Below are positions 34,693 to 44,190 of a stretch of DNA of 64,000 nucleotides, in pieces. Made by a program: the position numbers and the translations under genes. Under the pieces are notes generated by a model, which ran no database searches, had not been told where the DNA came from, and saw only the letters and a program-made list of their open reading frames with translations. Source of the DNA: Boletus sp. NGJ (taxonomy: Eukaryota > Basidiomycota > Agaricomycetes > Boletales > Boletaceae); the NCBI GenBank assembly GCA_019096195.1, contig JAGTXK010000095.1, forward strand, positions 469,861 to 533,860, read 5' to 3'. How positions within the stretch are numbered: the stretch's first letter is position 1; every line of letters begins with the position of its first letter.

Positions 34693-36705
34693 CTACAATG
34701 CATGAGTCTCCATAAAGTGCGTCAAACAAACAAGTGCCTGGCACCAAAGGCAGGCCCGTTCATACCAAATTCGCTCTGTGAGTGACACATCTAACTGCTT
34801 GGATTGCCGTCGGCCCAGCCGAATTGTCTCGAAGGCAGGGTAATGGCCTAGCTCCCATTCGGCTGGCGTAAGTCCAAACCCATCAGGAATAATATCTTGA
34901 CCAATCGTGTCATACAACATCACAAAAAAAATTGCCTCGTTGTCGGAATTAGTAAACGGAGTTCGGTGTGATGGAACACGCACGGCGTCTTGGTCTATAT
35001 GCTGCTGCTGCTGATTGACGAGCTTGGTTACTTGGGCCACGAATGCATTGTCTTCATCACCGCTCGCTTCTTCGTCTGCTGGATGTCCAGCACCAGACTG
35101 ATTACCTTTGCGCATAAGTGGCTTTCCGTAAACACCATAATGCTTATCAATGACGTCCACATTGACACCTTCACAGTCGTCTTGGTATATGCCAAATTGT
35201 GTTTGGCCTAGGAAGCGAAGATCCTATGTATTATTAGAAGTTTGTAATGTTAGTGTACTGTTTTATGACGAGCCACTAACGCACCTTTGGGCTTTTGTTG
35301 TTCGTATCAACGCCATTGATAGGATGGCAATTCCATTCATGCTGAAAATCAAGACAATCCTTGTTGACAGCAGGGACGAAAAGCACATGCAACAACCACA
35401 GGTGGCTCGGATTCTGGGGGTTAAGCATATGTCGATTTTCAAGGCGGGTGAAAAACGCACGCCAACGGCGAGCAAACCGCGTTCCGACTTCGACCCACAA
35501 ATGCTCGATACGTGAGTTATGTGTAGACCTAAAACGTCAAATCACTTGATGTTACAAAATATATAAAGTTCAGACTTACGAGCCCCACATAAACGAGGCA
35601 CGGTGAGAACCATTCTTCATGATCATGTACGTTGCAACATCTATATTCTCACCTCCACGATCACCCCTAACCCGGGATGGTATTCCATACTCCATTACTG
35701 CATACTGGAAGAGATCAAAAACAGTCGCCGAGCGGTTATTATCACTTGCTCGTAGCGCCGTTATCTGAGAGTTATGGAGACCATAAATATTAGTATCATG
35801 CACAAATTATGATATTTCTTAACACACACCGTACGACAAAATCCGTCAATGAAACCATGAATTACAATTCCCCAACGAATAAGTTTGTGGTGGCCGTCAA
35901 CACGCCAGAGTGCATTTGGGCACTTTACGTAGTATTTGCGTCGCCTCTTTATCTGATGGTTGCGGAGAACATGACCAATACAGTCAACTCTACGAAGTGA
36001 TTTGAGGACACGACGATACTGCACGCGATGACCGTGAGCTCGTAAATGGCCCATCACGTATCATAAACCGGCCTCTGGATGTGCAGCCTTATATCGGATT
36101 ACATGCTGATCAAGTTCCGTGTTACTCATTATTGAGTATGCACGTTTGATGGCGTGTTTGTCCATGTATGAGCGAAGGGTGCTCCTATGCACCCCCAGGG
36201 TACATGCCAGCTCAGTCAGCTTGATTTGCCGGGAATCAGAGGTCGCCTCCCTGAGGTAAGCTAGATCGATGACTTTCTGGGGACGACCATGTTTCCCAGT
36301 GTGGACAACACTCATGGGCTGCGGCATCCAAACATATCCATCTGTCCTGTGAATTTTACCAGTTAATACGTCAATTACTACACTACGGAGTCGGCGGACT
36401 TACTGATTTTGCACATTCTCAGAGTAACATGAGAGCGCAAGGAACAGGTCGCCAAGTTGGGTGGTTACCATCTCCAGCCATTGTTCGATGTCTGTTGACG
36501 TATAATCATGTTTGACTGCTAGAAGCAGTGGAATTGCATCACCCTCAATTGCGGCAAGGTGGAACTTGAGTCGAATCGGATCCATCTGGTCTTGGTCGAG
36601 AACTCGCAGAGCATGCTGGTAGATATCGCTTAGAGCATTATGTGCCAACACAAGATTGGGAGGCTGTTCAACTTGTGGAAGCGGAGGCAGCGTTCGTGGT
36701 AACAT
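34693..36705 (-). pseudogene. IS3EU-like rve/DDE transposase, one nonsense codon
   Basis: Five exons: 36705-36404, 36346-35830, 35764-35580, 35528-35285 and 35223-34693. GT-AG introns of 52-65 nt are all frame-consistent, giving 593 codons. An HTH-like segment at about residues 115-170 ('KHGRPQKVIDLAYL', 'KLTELACTLGVHRSTLRSYM') should bind the ends. The integrase-fold core has Asp251 (LWRVDGHHKL), Asp308 (RVRGDRGGEN) and Glu343 (HNSRIEHLW), a D,D-34-E layout. The C-terminus has a Gln/acidic-rich stretch and 'TPAEWELGHYP'. TGA at 36061-36063 (codon 196) replaces an expected CGA (GL-R-YVMGHLRAHGHR), the only visible lesion. Catalysis would be cut-and-paste or copy-and-integrate of this element in the nucleus. 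It is separated by 152 bp from the divergent BTB gene, implying a shared promoter. Confidence 0.82.
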
Positions 36706-36857
36706 GCGGAGGCATAAAGTTGGAGGCGTACGCAACAACCAATAGTATTATGTCACCGTAGAGTTCTTGTTGTCGCCACTCTATATTGCCCTCACCGTCT
36801 GTGGCCTTCGACGTGCCATTCTCTCTGCTTGATCCATCCTAGTCAACCTAGCAAGTC
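36706..36857. promoter_or_regulatory. Putative bidirectional promoter between transposase and BTB gene
   Basis: A 152 bp gap separates the divergent starts at 36705 (-) and 36858 (+). It contains ACTCTATATTGCC and pyrimidine-rich tracts before the BTB ATG (CATCCTAGTCAACC). Inferred only from gene orientation and spacing. Confidence 0.4.
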
Positions 36858-37847
36858 ATGTCTGCATCTATTCAACACCATCCTCTTTATTACTTCCCGA
36901 ATGGGACACACATCTTTCGTGTATGTATCCACTTCCAGTCCAGAACCTATTTTCTAAAAACCTTCCACCAGGTTGAAAACACACTTTACAAGTTGCACAA
37001 TGACATCCTCTCAGCGCATTCCGCCCTCTTCAAGGACATGTTTACAGTAGGCGAAGCTGGGCCCTACCTCCCAGTCGAAGGGAAGACCGACACGGACCCC
37101 ATTTTGCTAGAGAGCGAACAACAAGCTGTCTTTGACTTATTTCTCGATCATATCAATGGCCGGTGGGTATTTACTATTTACTATCGTGTGCATTCTCCCT
37201 TGACAGAGCTCTGTAGTTCACGCAGTGTGGGCTCGGACAATGCTTACTCTCACGAACAACTGTGGAACCTGCTGCGATTCGCAGACAAGTACCGCTGCCC
37301 AATGACACGACTCTTTGTTATCGATCATATTTGGGATGCAAGGTACTCCTATCACCCCACAGAACTCGTACAGCTAGGCTCTCAATTCAAGGTCCCCAAG
37401 CTCTTCATACGTGGATTCAAGCTTCTTCTCGACATCCCACTCAAACAGATCAGAAAGGAACAACGTCTGCGAATGGGCAATGATGTATTCATTGCATTGA
37501 CATATGCTAAATCCCTGCTCGAGGAGCATACTCGCCTTGTTGCCTGTGAGGAACCTGTGATCCTCACCCACACAGATGATTGTCCAGACCCACTCGCATG
37601 TCAAGAGGACTGGCACAACGTCTGGTGGAATGGAATGGGCCGGTTTTTGCTTGACGCGAGAAATCCGCAACCGTTTGCTGACGCTGTTAAGCGTTTTCGG
37701 GAGCTGCAGTTTGGTCACATGGGTACTGGCTGCGTGAAGCTAATGTTCCAGACCCTCGATCGTGGGGCTGGCTTTCGGCATGCCGACGTATTCATTGCTG
37801 ATATTTGTAGTGGACTTGTAGATGAACTCCATTTGGCCGATTCCTAA
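36858..37847 (+). CDS. BTB/POZ domain protein carried by the transposon
   Basis: ATG 36858 to TAA. Two introns are likely: 36921-36971 (GTATGT...CCAG) and 37163-37225 (GTGGGT...GCAG), both multiples of three. Splicing gives 291 residues and restores the BTB core 'THIFRVENTLYKLHNDIL' and 'NGRVGSDNAYSHEQL'. The family signature is visible: 'SAHSALFKDMF', then 'LLRFADKYRCPMTRLFVIDHI', matching the beta-sheet/helix layout of basidiomycete BTB proteins. The second half ('VFIALTYAKSLLEEHTRLVA', 'WWNGMGRFLLDARN') is a C-terminal helical region. No stop or frameshift is visible. BTB proteins commonly mediate dimerisation or act as Cullin-3 adaptors. Here the gene sits entirely between the TIRs, so it travels with the element. 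Confidence 0.85.
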   Translation: MSASIQHHPLYYFPNGTHIFRVCIHFQSRTYFLKTFHQVENTLYKLHNDILSAHSALFKDMFTVGEAGPYLPVEGKTDTDPILLESEQQAVFDLFLDHINGRWVFTIYYRVHSPLTELCSSRSVGSDNAYSHEQLWNLLRFADKYRCPMTRLFVIDHIWDARYSYHPTELVQLGSQFKVPKLFIRGFKLLLDIPLKQIRKEQRLRMGNDVFIALTYAKSLLEEHTRLVACEEPVILTHTDDCPDPLACQEDWHNVWWNGMGRFLLDARNPQPFADAVKRFRELQFGHMGTGCVKLMFQTLDRGAGFRHADVFIADICSGLVDELHLADS

Positions 37848-37889
37848 TACTACTATGCCTCTGCCACCGTGGTGTCCCCCTCTCTGTAC

Positions 37890-38035
37890 TATGTGCAATG
37901 CATTGTACTAAAATTGCAACGGATATTTAAAAAACTCGCGGGATGGTGGCAAGTGCGGTCACTAAAGACAATGCAGCGGTGGGGCGCGGCATGCAAAAAA
38001 TGCGGTGGGATTAAATGTGCAGATGTCACGCCATA
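37890..38035 (-). repeat. Right TIR of the IS3EU-like element
   Basis: Inverted copy of 32401-32545 ending ...TGTCACGCCATA, followed by the GCCTTT target duplicate at 38036-38041. Confidence 0.92.
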
Positions 38036-38400
38036 GCCTTTAACTTGTCTGGCCACAACTGTATGTTGCCTTGGCAAGCTTTTACTAGAGCTTCTCGTAT
38101 TGCAAAGTGTCCTTGTTCCACTACTCCATTTGCTTGTGAATTATAGGGAGAGATGAATACTTGGGGTATGTTATATCTCTTGAGTAGTTCTAATATGGCT
38201 CCTTTAAACTCAGGTCCATTATCAGTGACTATTTGTCCTATATATTCATAGTGGAGGATTATATCTTCCAAAACAAACTTGGCTACTGCACTGGCTGTGA
38301 ATCTTCGCAATGCTTTTCCTTCAACATACTTAGATAAGTCATCTTGGGTGAGTATTATATAGTGATGTCCCTTAGCTAGAGGCATAAGCATAATATCTAT
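38036..38400 (-). pseudogene. Gypsy-B integrase, N-terminal part of the split ORF
   Basis: The minus ORF reads 'VHIDIMLMPLAKGHHYIIL', 'GQIVTDNGPEFKGAILELL' and 'SPYNSQANGVVEQGHFAIRE', giving all three integrase residues (Asp, Asp, Glu). It is cut upstream at about 38400, where LINE sequence begins, so RT and protease are missing. Downstream it is split by the IS3EU-like element and continues at 32211-32400. Confidence 0.85.
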
Positions 38401-38720
38401 GTGGACTTTGGTAAATACAGTGGAAGGAGGGACCAAGTTAATGCTAACCCCACCACGACTGCCCCACCACAGAGGAAAAACTTCAGAAATGCAAACTGGA
38501 AGAAATTTAAAACTACCCTCAAGAACAAACTTCACTCACTCCCTTCCCCAACAGATCCTATACATACAAAGGATGAAGCAACTGAAGGACTCACACAACT
38601 TAGTGATGCTATCAACACTGTGGTCCAAGAAGCAGTCCCACTTGTCAAGACATCACCCTTCACAAAAAGATGGTGGTTCAATGAGCTAGAAGGTGAATGA
38701 AAATCTCTCCACAAAACCTC
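38401..38720 (+). pseudogene. LINE inter-domain fragment (between endonuclease and RT)
   Basis: The plus frame 'FRNANWKKFKTTLKNKLHSL', 'DAINTVVQEAVPLVK' and 'SPFTKRWWFNELEGE' matches the segment after the APE endonuclease in fungal LINEs. A TGA follows at about 38698. It joins Gypsy integrase on one side and an unidentified ORF on the other. Confidence 0.7.
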
Positions 38721-38733
38721 ATTAAACTACCCC

Positions 38734-40144
38734 ATGGAATATACCATTCCACCTATCACAACAAACCTGACCAGAGATCAGACAACAAACCAATCATCAT
38801 CTTTCCTGTATAAGCAGTGGAAGATTTACTTTCAATCTGAACAATTCAGAATTGAAAATTCATTGCAAGAAGCTACCTACCATTGGTTAGCTCACCTGTG
38901 CACAGCACACCCAATTAGAATATATCATCCCACATTTGGAATTACTCCATTCCACAAAACTAAACTATCTGAAACAACAGTCCTGGAAATTCCCAGATCT
39001 AACAATGAAGAATCGTTGATAATACCATCATCAACCACTTGCAACAGTTGCAGTGAAATATACAATAAGATACATAGCATTCACCATTCCCAAAAGGAAC
39101 TGGACACATTTGAGAAACAACTTCTAAAATCCTTGGAAGATAGTAGTAGATTACCTGAATCACATTCTGAAGCTACAGACTCCAACACCTTTGATTGGTT
39201 AGCAACACTATTCCCAGATATTGACAATGATACAGATATCAGAAATGTCAATGGAGAACCAACTGACCCAATTCTCAGAGGAACAAGCCCCACTGGTATA
39301 CCCAGGGAAGCAGCTCCTCAACTACCCCCTTATCCTGGACAAATGCATCCAACCCTGCAAAAACTACTAAACAACAGAAATCTAGTCAAAGAGATGCTAG
39401 CATTCCACCTGGAGGACAATCATCCAGAACAAGTAGAATACTACCAATGTCTGCTCAAAATGGCTTGGGAATACAAGGCTGCACGATATATTCATGACAT
39501 TTGTGCCCAATGTTATCTCCTTTGCTGAATTCAAAAGCAGAATAAACGAGAATTATCTCACCATGCCTAAATAGAATTGCCAGTATCAATTATTACCATT
39601 GAGCAATTGAAATCCACCCTGTTATACCACTAATCCAGAAAGCAGACATAATAATGTCACTGAATAAATGCCTGCCCCTGACTAGTGTGTTACTCCAAAC
39701 CTTACATTTAGGGACCAGTAGGGTAGAGTACTAGCAAAATACCATCATATAAATTGACTAGGACCACCCAATGCACCCTTTTCATTTATCTACACACCTC
39801 TCACTATGGTTAATTCAACCAATAGATTCTACCATTACTGTTTGAATAGAACCTTCATATTCATGCGGAGTATCAGCTCCCATATTGAATATGCCTTAGG
39901 ACATGAATTATCACGTCCACTTCAATCCCATAGCCATGTTGCCATTTACGCTTATGAATCATCCGATCCCATATTTGTTGGATGATTATCACCCATCATC
40001 CATCACCACTTTGATTGTATTGACATTAGTGTCAAACCATCACCATCACATCACCCCGACACAACCCCACCATACACCCTACATATCCATAAGGATTGGA
40101 TTATTCTAAATCGGATACAATCCTTTAGCTGGACCATTACATTA
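38734..40144 (+). pseudogene. Unidentified long ORF, first part, split by Tc1 element 2
   Basis: A 264-residue open frame (38734-39528) is hydrophilic and rich in Ser/Asn/Glu, with 'IYNKIHSIHHSQKELDTFEK', 'FDWLATLFPDIDNDT' and 'LVKEMLAFHLEDNHPEQVEY'. After a frameshift near 39505, one frame continues to 40140 with about seven stops: 'VISFAEFKSRINENYLTMPK', 'RVLAKYHHIN', 'YHYCLNRTFIFMRSISSHIE', 'IHKDWIILNRIQSFSW'. The first ~30 residues may still be LINE. I recognise no domain. The reading frame is interrupted at 40145 by a Tc1 insertion and seems to resume at 41747. Possibly a gag-like protein of the LTR element ending at 43439. Confidence 0.4.
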
Positions 40145-41744
40145 CAGTGGCTCAAAAAAGTGTCCCAATATTTCGCTATTTTGCAAAGACTTGACATTTG
40201 CAAAAGAACCAAGAGGTATTAGCCCTAACCCTTGCTGGGCCATTGATTGCCCTAATCCCTGCCCTGAAGATGAGCCCTTAGTCATATAATTTGGTTGTCA
40301 TGGCACTGAGTTATAGCCATATTAAAGTGACATGTCATTGGGACACTTTTTTGAGCAACATTTCTATTCTTCAATTTAGTACTTTGTATGCCCTCCCTTT
40401 GCTTTTATCACTGCCTCTAGTCTTCTAGGCATACTCTCTATCAATCCTTGACACTCCTCAACCTCTATCGTCCCCCACTCCACTTCAATTCTCTCCCAAA
40501 GCTCCCATACTCCTTTTGGTGGTGTTGTATAGCTATTGAGTTTTTTTTTGAGGATTTGCCAGAGATGTTCAATGGGATTAAGGTCTGGAGATTGTGCTGG
40601 CCAGTCAACAAGCTTGATCCCTTGAGATTCCAGCCACTCCTTGGCTCTTTTAGAGGTGTGCTTGGGGTCATTATCTTGTTGAAAGATAATGCTCTCTTCA
40701 GGAATTCCAGAATTTTCCATGGAAGGAAGCAGATTATCCTCCAAAATGGCAGACATACTGCTCAGCATTCATCCTCCCTTCAACCTCTGCAACAATCCCC
40801 ACTCCACTCCCACTCATGCATCCCCAAACCATCAAGGAACCTCCTCCAAACTTTACTGTTCCCTGAACTTCCTTGTCTTGCAAAGACTTTCCTGTCAATT
40901 TCCATACATACTTCCTTCCATCTGACCCAATCCTGTTGATCTTCGTTTCATCTGACCATATAACCCTAGTCCAGTCCTCCACAGTCCAATGTTGGTGCTT
41001 GAGAGCAAAGGCTAGCCTATGTTGCCTATGCTTCACAGACAAGAGTGGCTTCTTTTTCTTGACTACAGCCTTGAGAGATGCAGACTTGAGAACATTCCTA
41101 ACAGTTTGAGCAGAGACAGGAGAAGAGAGAGCAGAATTGATGAGATGGGTAGCCTGGACAGCATTTTCAACTTTGCCAGAGGTAATACTAGAGACAATTC
41201 TCCTTTTATCAGTAGGAGAAAGCTTAGAAGGACATCCTAATTTGATGTTTTCCTTGCCTGGGTGGATCTCCTTGATAACCCTGGCCACAGTAGACTTCCC
41301 CAGACCAGTTTGGAATGATATTTGCCTAGTAGAAAGGCCAGATTCAGAGAGAAAAAGAATATTGGCTCTAGCAGAGGAGGGAGTGGATTTCATAATGAAG
41401 TAGGGTTGGCTGAATGGTATCTCTGCTCTTTATACCATTTGGAGTTATGTAAGTGACATAATCAGACTGGGTTGAAGCACAGCATCCATCAGAACCTTAT
41501 GTTATTTACTAAATGATGGTTGATAATATCAGGGTCAAATAAGTGTCCCAATGACATATCCTTTTAATATGGCTATAACTCAGTACCATGACAACCAACT
41601 CACATGACTAAGGGCTCATCTTCAGGGCAAGGATTAGGGCTATCAATGGCCCAGCAAGGGTTAGGGCTAATGCCTTTTGGTTCTTTTGCAAATGTCAAGT
41701 CTTTGCAAAATAGTCAAACATTGGGACACTTTTTTGAGCCACTG
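40145..41744 (-). mobile_element. Tc1/mariner transposon 2 (1,600 bp)
   Basis: Ends are CAGTGGCTCAAAAAAGTGTC and its reverse complement (...GAGCCACTG). TA lies at 40143-40144 and 41745-41746. Inverted repeats span about 220 bp (40145-40365 and 41525-41744) and include the block GCCCTAACCCTTGCTGGGCC. A TIR-only relative remains at 16226-16385. The coding gene runs on the minus strand. Confidence 0.95.
40376..41393 (-). pseudogene. Tc1 DD34E transposase, one frameshift
   Basis: The ORF from ATG 41393 (MKSTPSSARANILFLSESGL) contains the HTH pair ('LSTRQISFQTGLGKSTVARV', 'SPVSAQTVRNVLK') and IWSDETKINR (first Asp). It shifts frame near 40750 and continues in the second ORF with FQQDNDPKHTSK (second Asp) and SPDLNPIEHLWQ (Glu), ending GGHTKY at 40376. 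Two residues in the expected YxxILEDNLLP region straddle the frameshift. Length (about 338 codons) is normal. No stop other than the frameshift is seen, so it is the best-preserved Tc1 gene in the window. Confidence 0.93.
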
Positions 41745-41746
41745 TA

Positions 41747-42860
41747 TATACTTTTAGGCTGCAAAGGATCAAGTATTTTGATTCAACCCCTATATATATT
41801 TTTTCTACCCACACCACCATTCCACATGCTTCTGGTTACATAGTACTACAACCAGGACTATACACTAAAGCCGTTCCAATATGCCAACTTGTAGCTATAT
41901 AAATATATCACTTGTTTCTGTCCTGGAATTGGCAACCCACTTGTGAAGTACCTAGCTAAGGCCAAGAGAGAGAGCAGGCCAGCAATATTAGGGAAGCTTC
42001 ACCACAGCCCCAAGAACAACCAACATATCTACACTACCCTAAATACCATCAAAGACAATAGGGAGAGGTAGAGAATATATATATAACCTTACACTCAACA
42101 CAGGGTCTTGAACATCAGCCATAATACTGTTATTCAAAAATGGCTGAGCTCAATGAATCCATTAGGACTATACATGAATTACTCACACACCAAACATTCC
42201 TCAACTGCCTCACTTCCTTCTTGCATGAACATCTAGTTAATCATGCACATGAAAAGCGGCATACCCACCACCCATTCCAATATCATGCTACTGTAATGAT
42301 TGATACTTCTACTGGACTCCAACAAGGATTGCCTATAGTAGACTGGCATTGTACCATTGCCATCACATTTACCTATATGCCAGAACCTACAATTGGATAT
42401 ATGACACCTTGTACCATGAGATAAGGTAGACAAATCTCTTTGAAAATCCAGTAAGACCTCCCCATACAGAGCTCACCAACATACTTGCACCTCCATTTGC
42501 ACCACTCTCTTCAGAAGTCTTCACAGACACACTTCGTACTCTTACAAGAAGAGAAGACTCATCTGGATCAACTAATAGTGATACTACCCCACCAACTAGT
42601 AGGCAACCAGGAGCAAATGGAGTGACCCATGTACATTTCAGCCTCTAATTCCAAATGAAGAAACAATCAGGGATAATTGTATTCCATTCCCTGTGGATGA
42701 CCTGCATCAAACTTGTTTCATGTACAGTCAGAAGCTAGGATCCAAATAGAATTAATTCTACCACTTGCAGTGGTTAGAATATTCCAATACTCTAAGGCCC
42801 TATGACACTTAGTATGACCCAGCAACCCTGCAATTCTTAGAATATTCCACCAAGAAACCA
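41747..42860 (+). pseudogene. Unidentified ORF, continuation after the Tc1 insertion
   Basis: Open but broken plus-strand frames include 'LQRIKYFDSTPIYIFSTHTT', 'VKYLAKAKRESRPAILGKLH' and ATG 42140 'MAELNESIRTIHELLTHQTF' (94 codons). 'PVRPPHTELTNILAPPFAP' follows. I recognise no domain. It precedes the solo LTR at 42896, so it may be internal sequence of that element. Confidence 0.35.
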
Positions 42861-42895
42861 AGGAGAAATTAATGCTTTTCTCCAACACAAAGCTC

Positions 42896-43439
42896 TGTTA
42901 CTATCTACAAGTACATAGCTAATAGAACTGTAAATAAAATGTATATAGCCAAGTGCCAGTGAGAGAACATGATCATGTGACCATGAGCTATACAGCCTTG
43001 TATCACCTGACTGAACATTCCATGACCTTCCATGGAGTTCTATGGCATTCTTTGAAGTTCTATGTTTCAGTCAGCAAAAGCTTGGCATTTGTAATAAACC
43101 TCTTGGCATTAGTAAGCAGCCAACCCTTCTGATTGGCTAGCCAAGCCCATGTATTTATCATAAAAGGAGAGCCATTCAGGCCACCAAGAGAGCAGATCAC
43201 CTCTCATACAGGGCATCTCAACCAGAGAAGTTCTCTCAAGGAGAACAATTCTCACCCCTACTTGGAGTACCACTCACAGGCAATCCACAGAGGACCTTGA
43301 GGAGGACATTCTCCAATTGTTTAGACAGCTAGTTGATTGTTAGGAGTAAATTCTTGTAGCCAATAGTGCACAAGAAATATAGGACACCTTTTGGGAGAAA
43401 ACCCTAAATAGGGCAACAAAAGGGAATAGATCCCCAACA
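42896..43439 (+). repeat. Solo or terminal LTR (third LTR family)
   Basis: TGTTACTATCTACAAGTACA ... CCCCAACA, about 544 bp. It contains ATCATAAAAGGAG (TATA-like, about 43157) and an AATAAACC polyadenylation-like signal (about 43093). The ends are inferred from the TG...CA form; no second copy is in the window. Confidence 0.45.
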
Positions 43440-44190
43440 GTTTAATTCTACTAGACCCTAAACATCCCTGCTACTCTGCTGACTGCCCACGTAAGAGGAT
43501 AAGTGACAGTACAGCCAAACAAGCACTGAATTGCACTCTCCTTAGCAAACAATAAGATTGAGTTACTATAACCTATCTGAGTGACCTAAGTGTAGTGTGA
43601 ACCTATTCCAGTCTTATCTGGAACATCTCAACATCTCAACAATCCAGCATATCTGCAGATTACCAGCCACAAAGTCATTGCCTTTTAAAGCAATTGACTC
43701 ATTTGACTTTCTAAAAAAGCCTACTAACCAAAAGTCTAGCAACCTAGTAGTGTTGACTAGCATACCTTTAGACGTGTTTATAGTTGTTTACACTATTAAC
43801 CAGACTATAGTTGAAACTATTTCAATTCCAATTCTTCAATACTTATTGGACCCTGCTTGGTCCCCCCACATACATAGATGTCAGGAATATCTACCCTTCC
43901 TGGTGTTCCTATATCCATTGGCATTCAACCCTGCCCACCCTGCTCAGAGCCCTTCCATTTCTATCCACACCTCATTCATTCACCATGTCCAGGCCCCTCC
44001 ATATTCTACACATGCCCATCTCAGCCAGGCCCAATTGTATTTTCTAAGCCTCATATATGTCTGACCCACCATGGAATCATCCATATATATTAGGCTGTTT
44101 GCAAGCAAGTTCTCCATATGCTATGGGGGATTGTGACCACATAGGCTCTTATATATGCACCCCACACCAGCCAGGGGAGTTATATTAAGC
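43440..44190. other. Stretch with an unrecognised ORF
   Basis: Plus ORF 43597-44064 (155 codons; 'SNLVVLTSIPLDVFIVVYTI') has no recognised domain and a hydrophobic middle. It could be retroelement internal sequence downstream of the LTR. Confidence 0.3.

Larger units (their letters stand above)
32401..38035. mobile_element. IS3EU-like DNA transposon with three genes (5,635 bp)
   Basis: The ends are TATGGCGTGACATCTGCAC and its reverse complement, with TIRs of ~145 bp, flanked by 6 bp direct repeats GCCTTT (32395-32400 and 38036-38041). Removing the element plus one repeat restores an uninterrupted Gypsy integrase reading frame, which confirms both boundaries. Cargo: a five-exon rve-type DDE transposase (-), a six-exon Cys-rich accessory gene (-), and a divergent BTB/POZ gene (+). 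The 6 bp TSD, TAY start and integrase-like transposase agree with what I recall of the IS3EU class; the class name is an inference. CpG content is visibly higher than in the flanks, implying recent arrival. Confidence 0.9.

Noticed and set aside
37374-37718. 114-codon minus ORF within the BTB gene
   Set aside because: Shadow frame of the BTB coding sequence.
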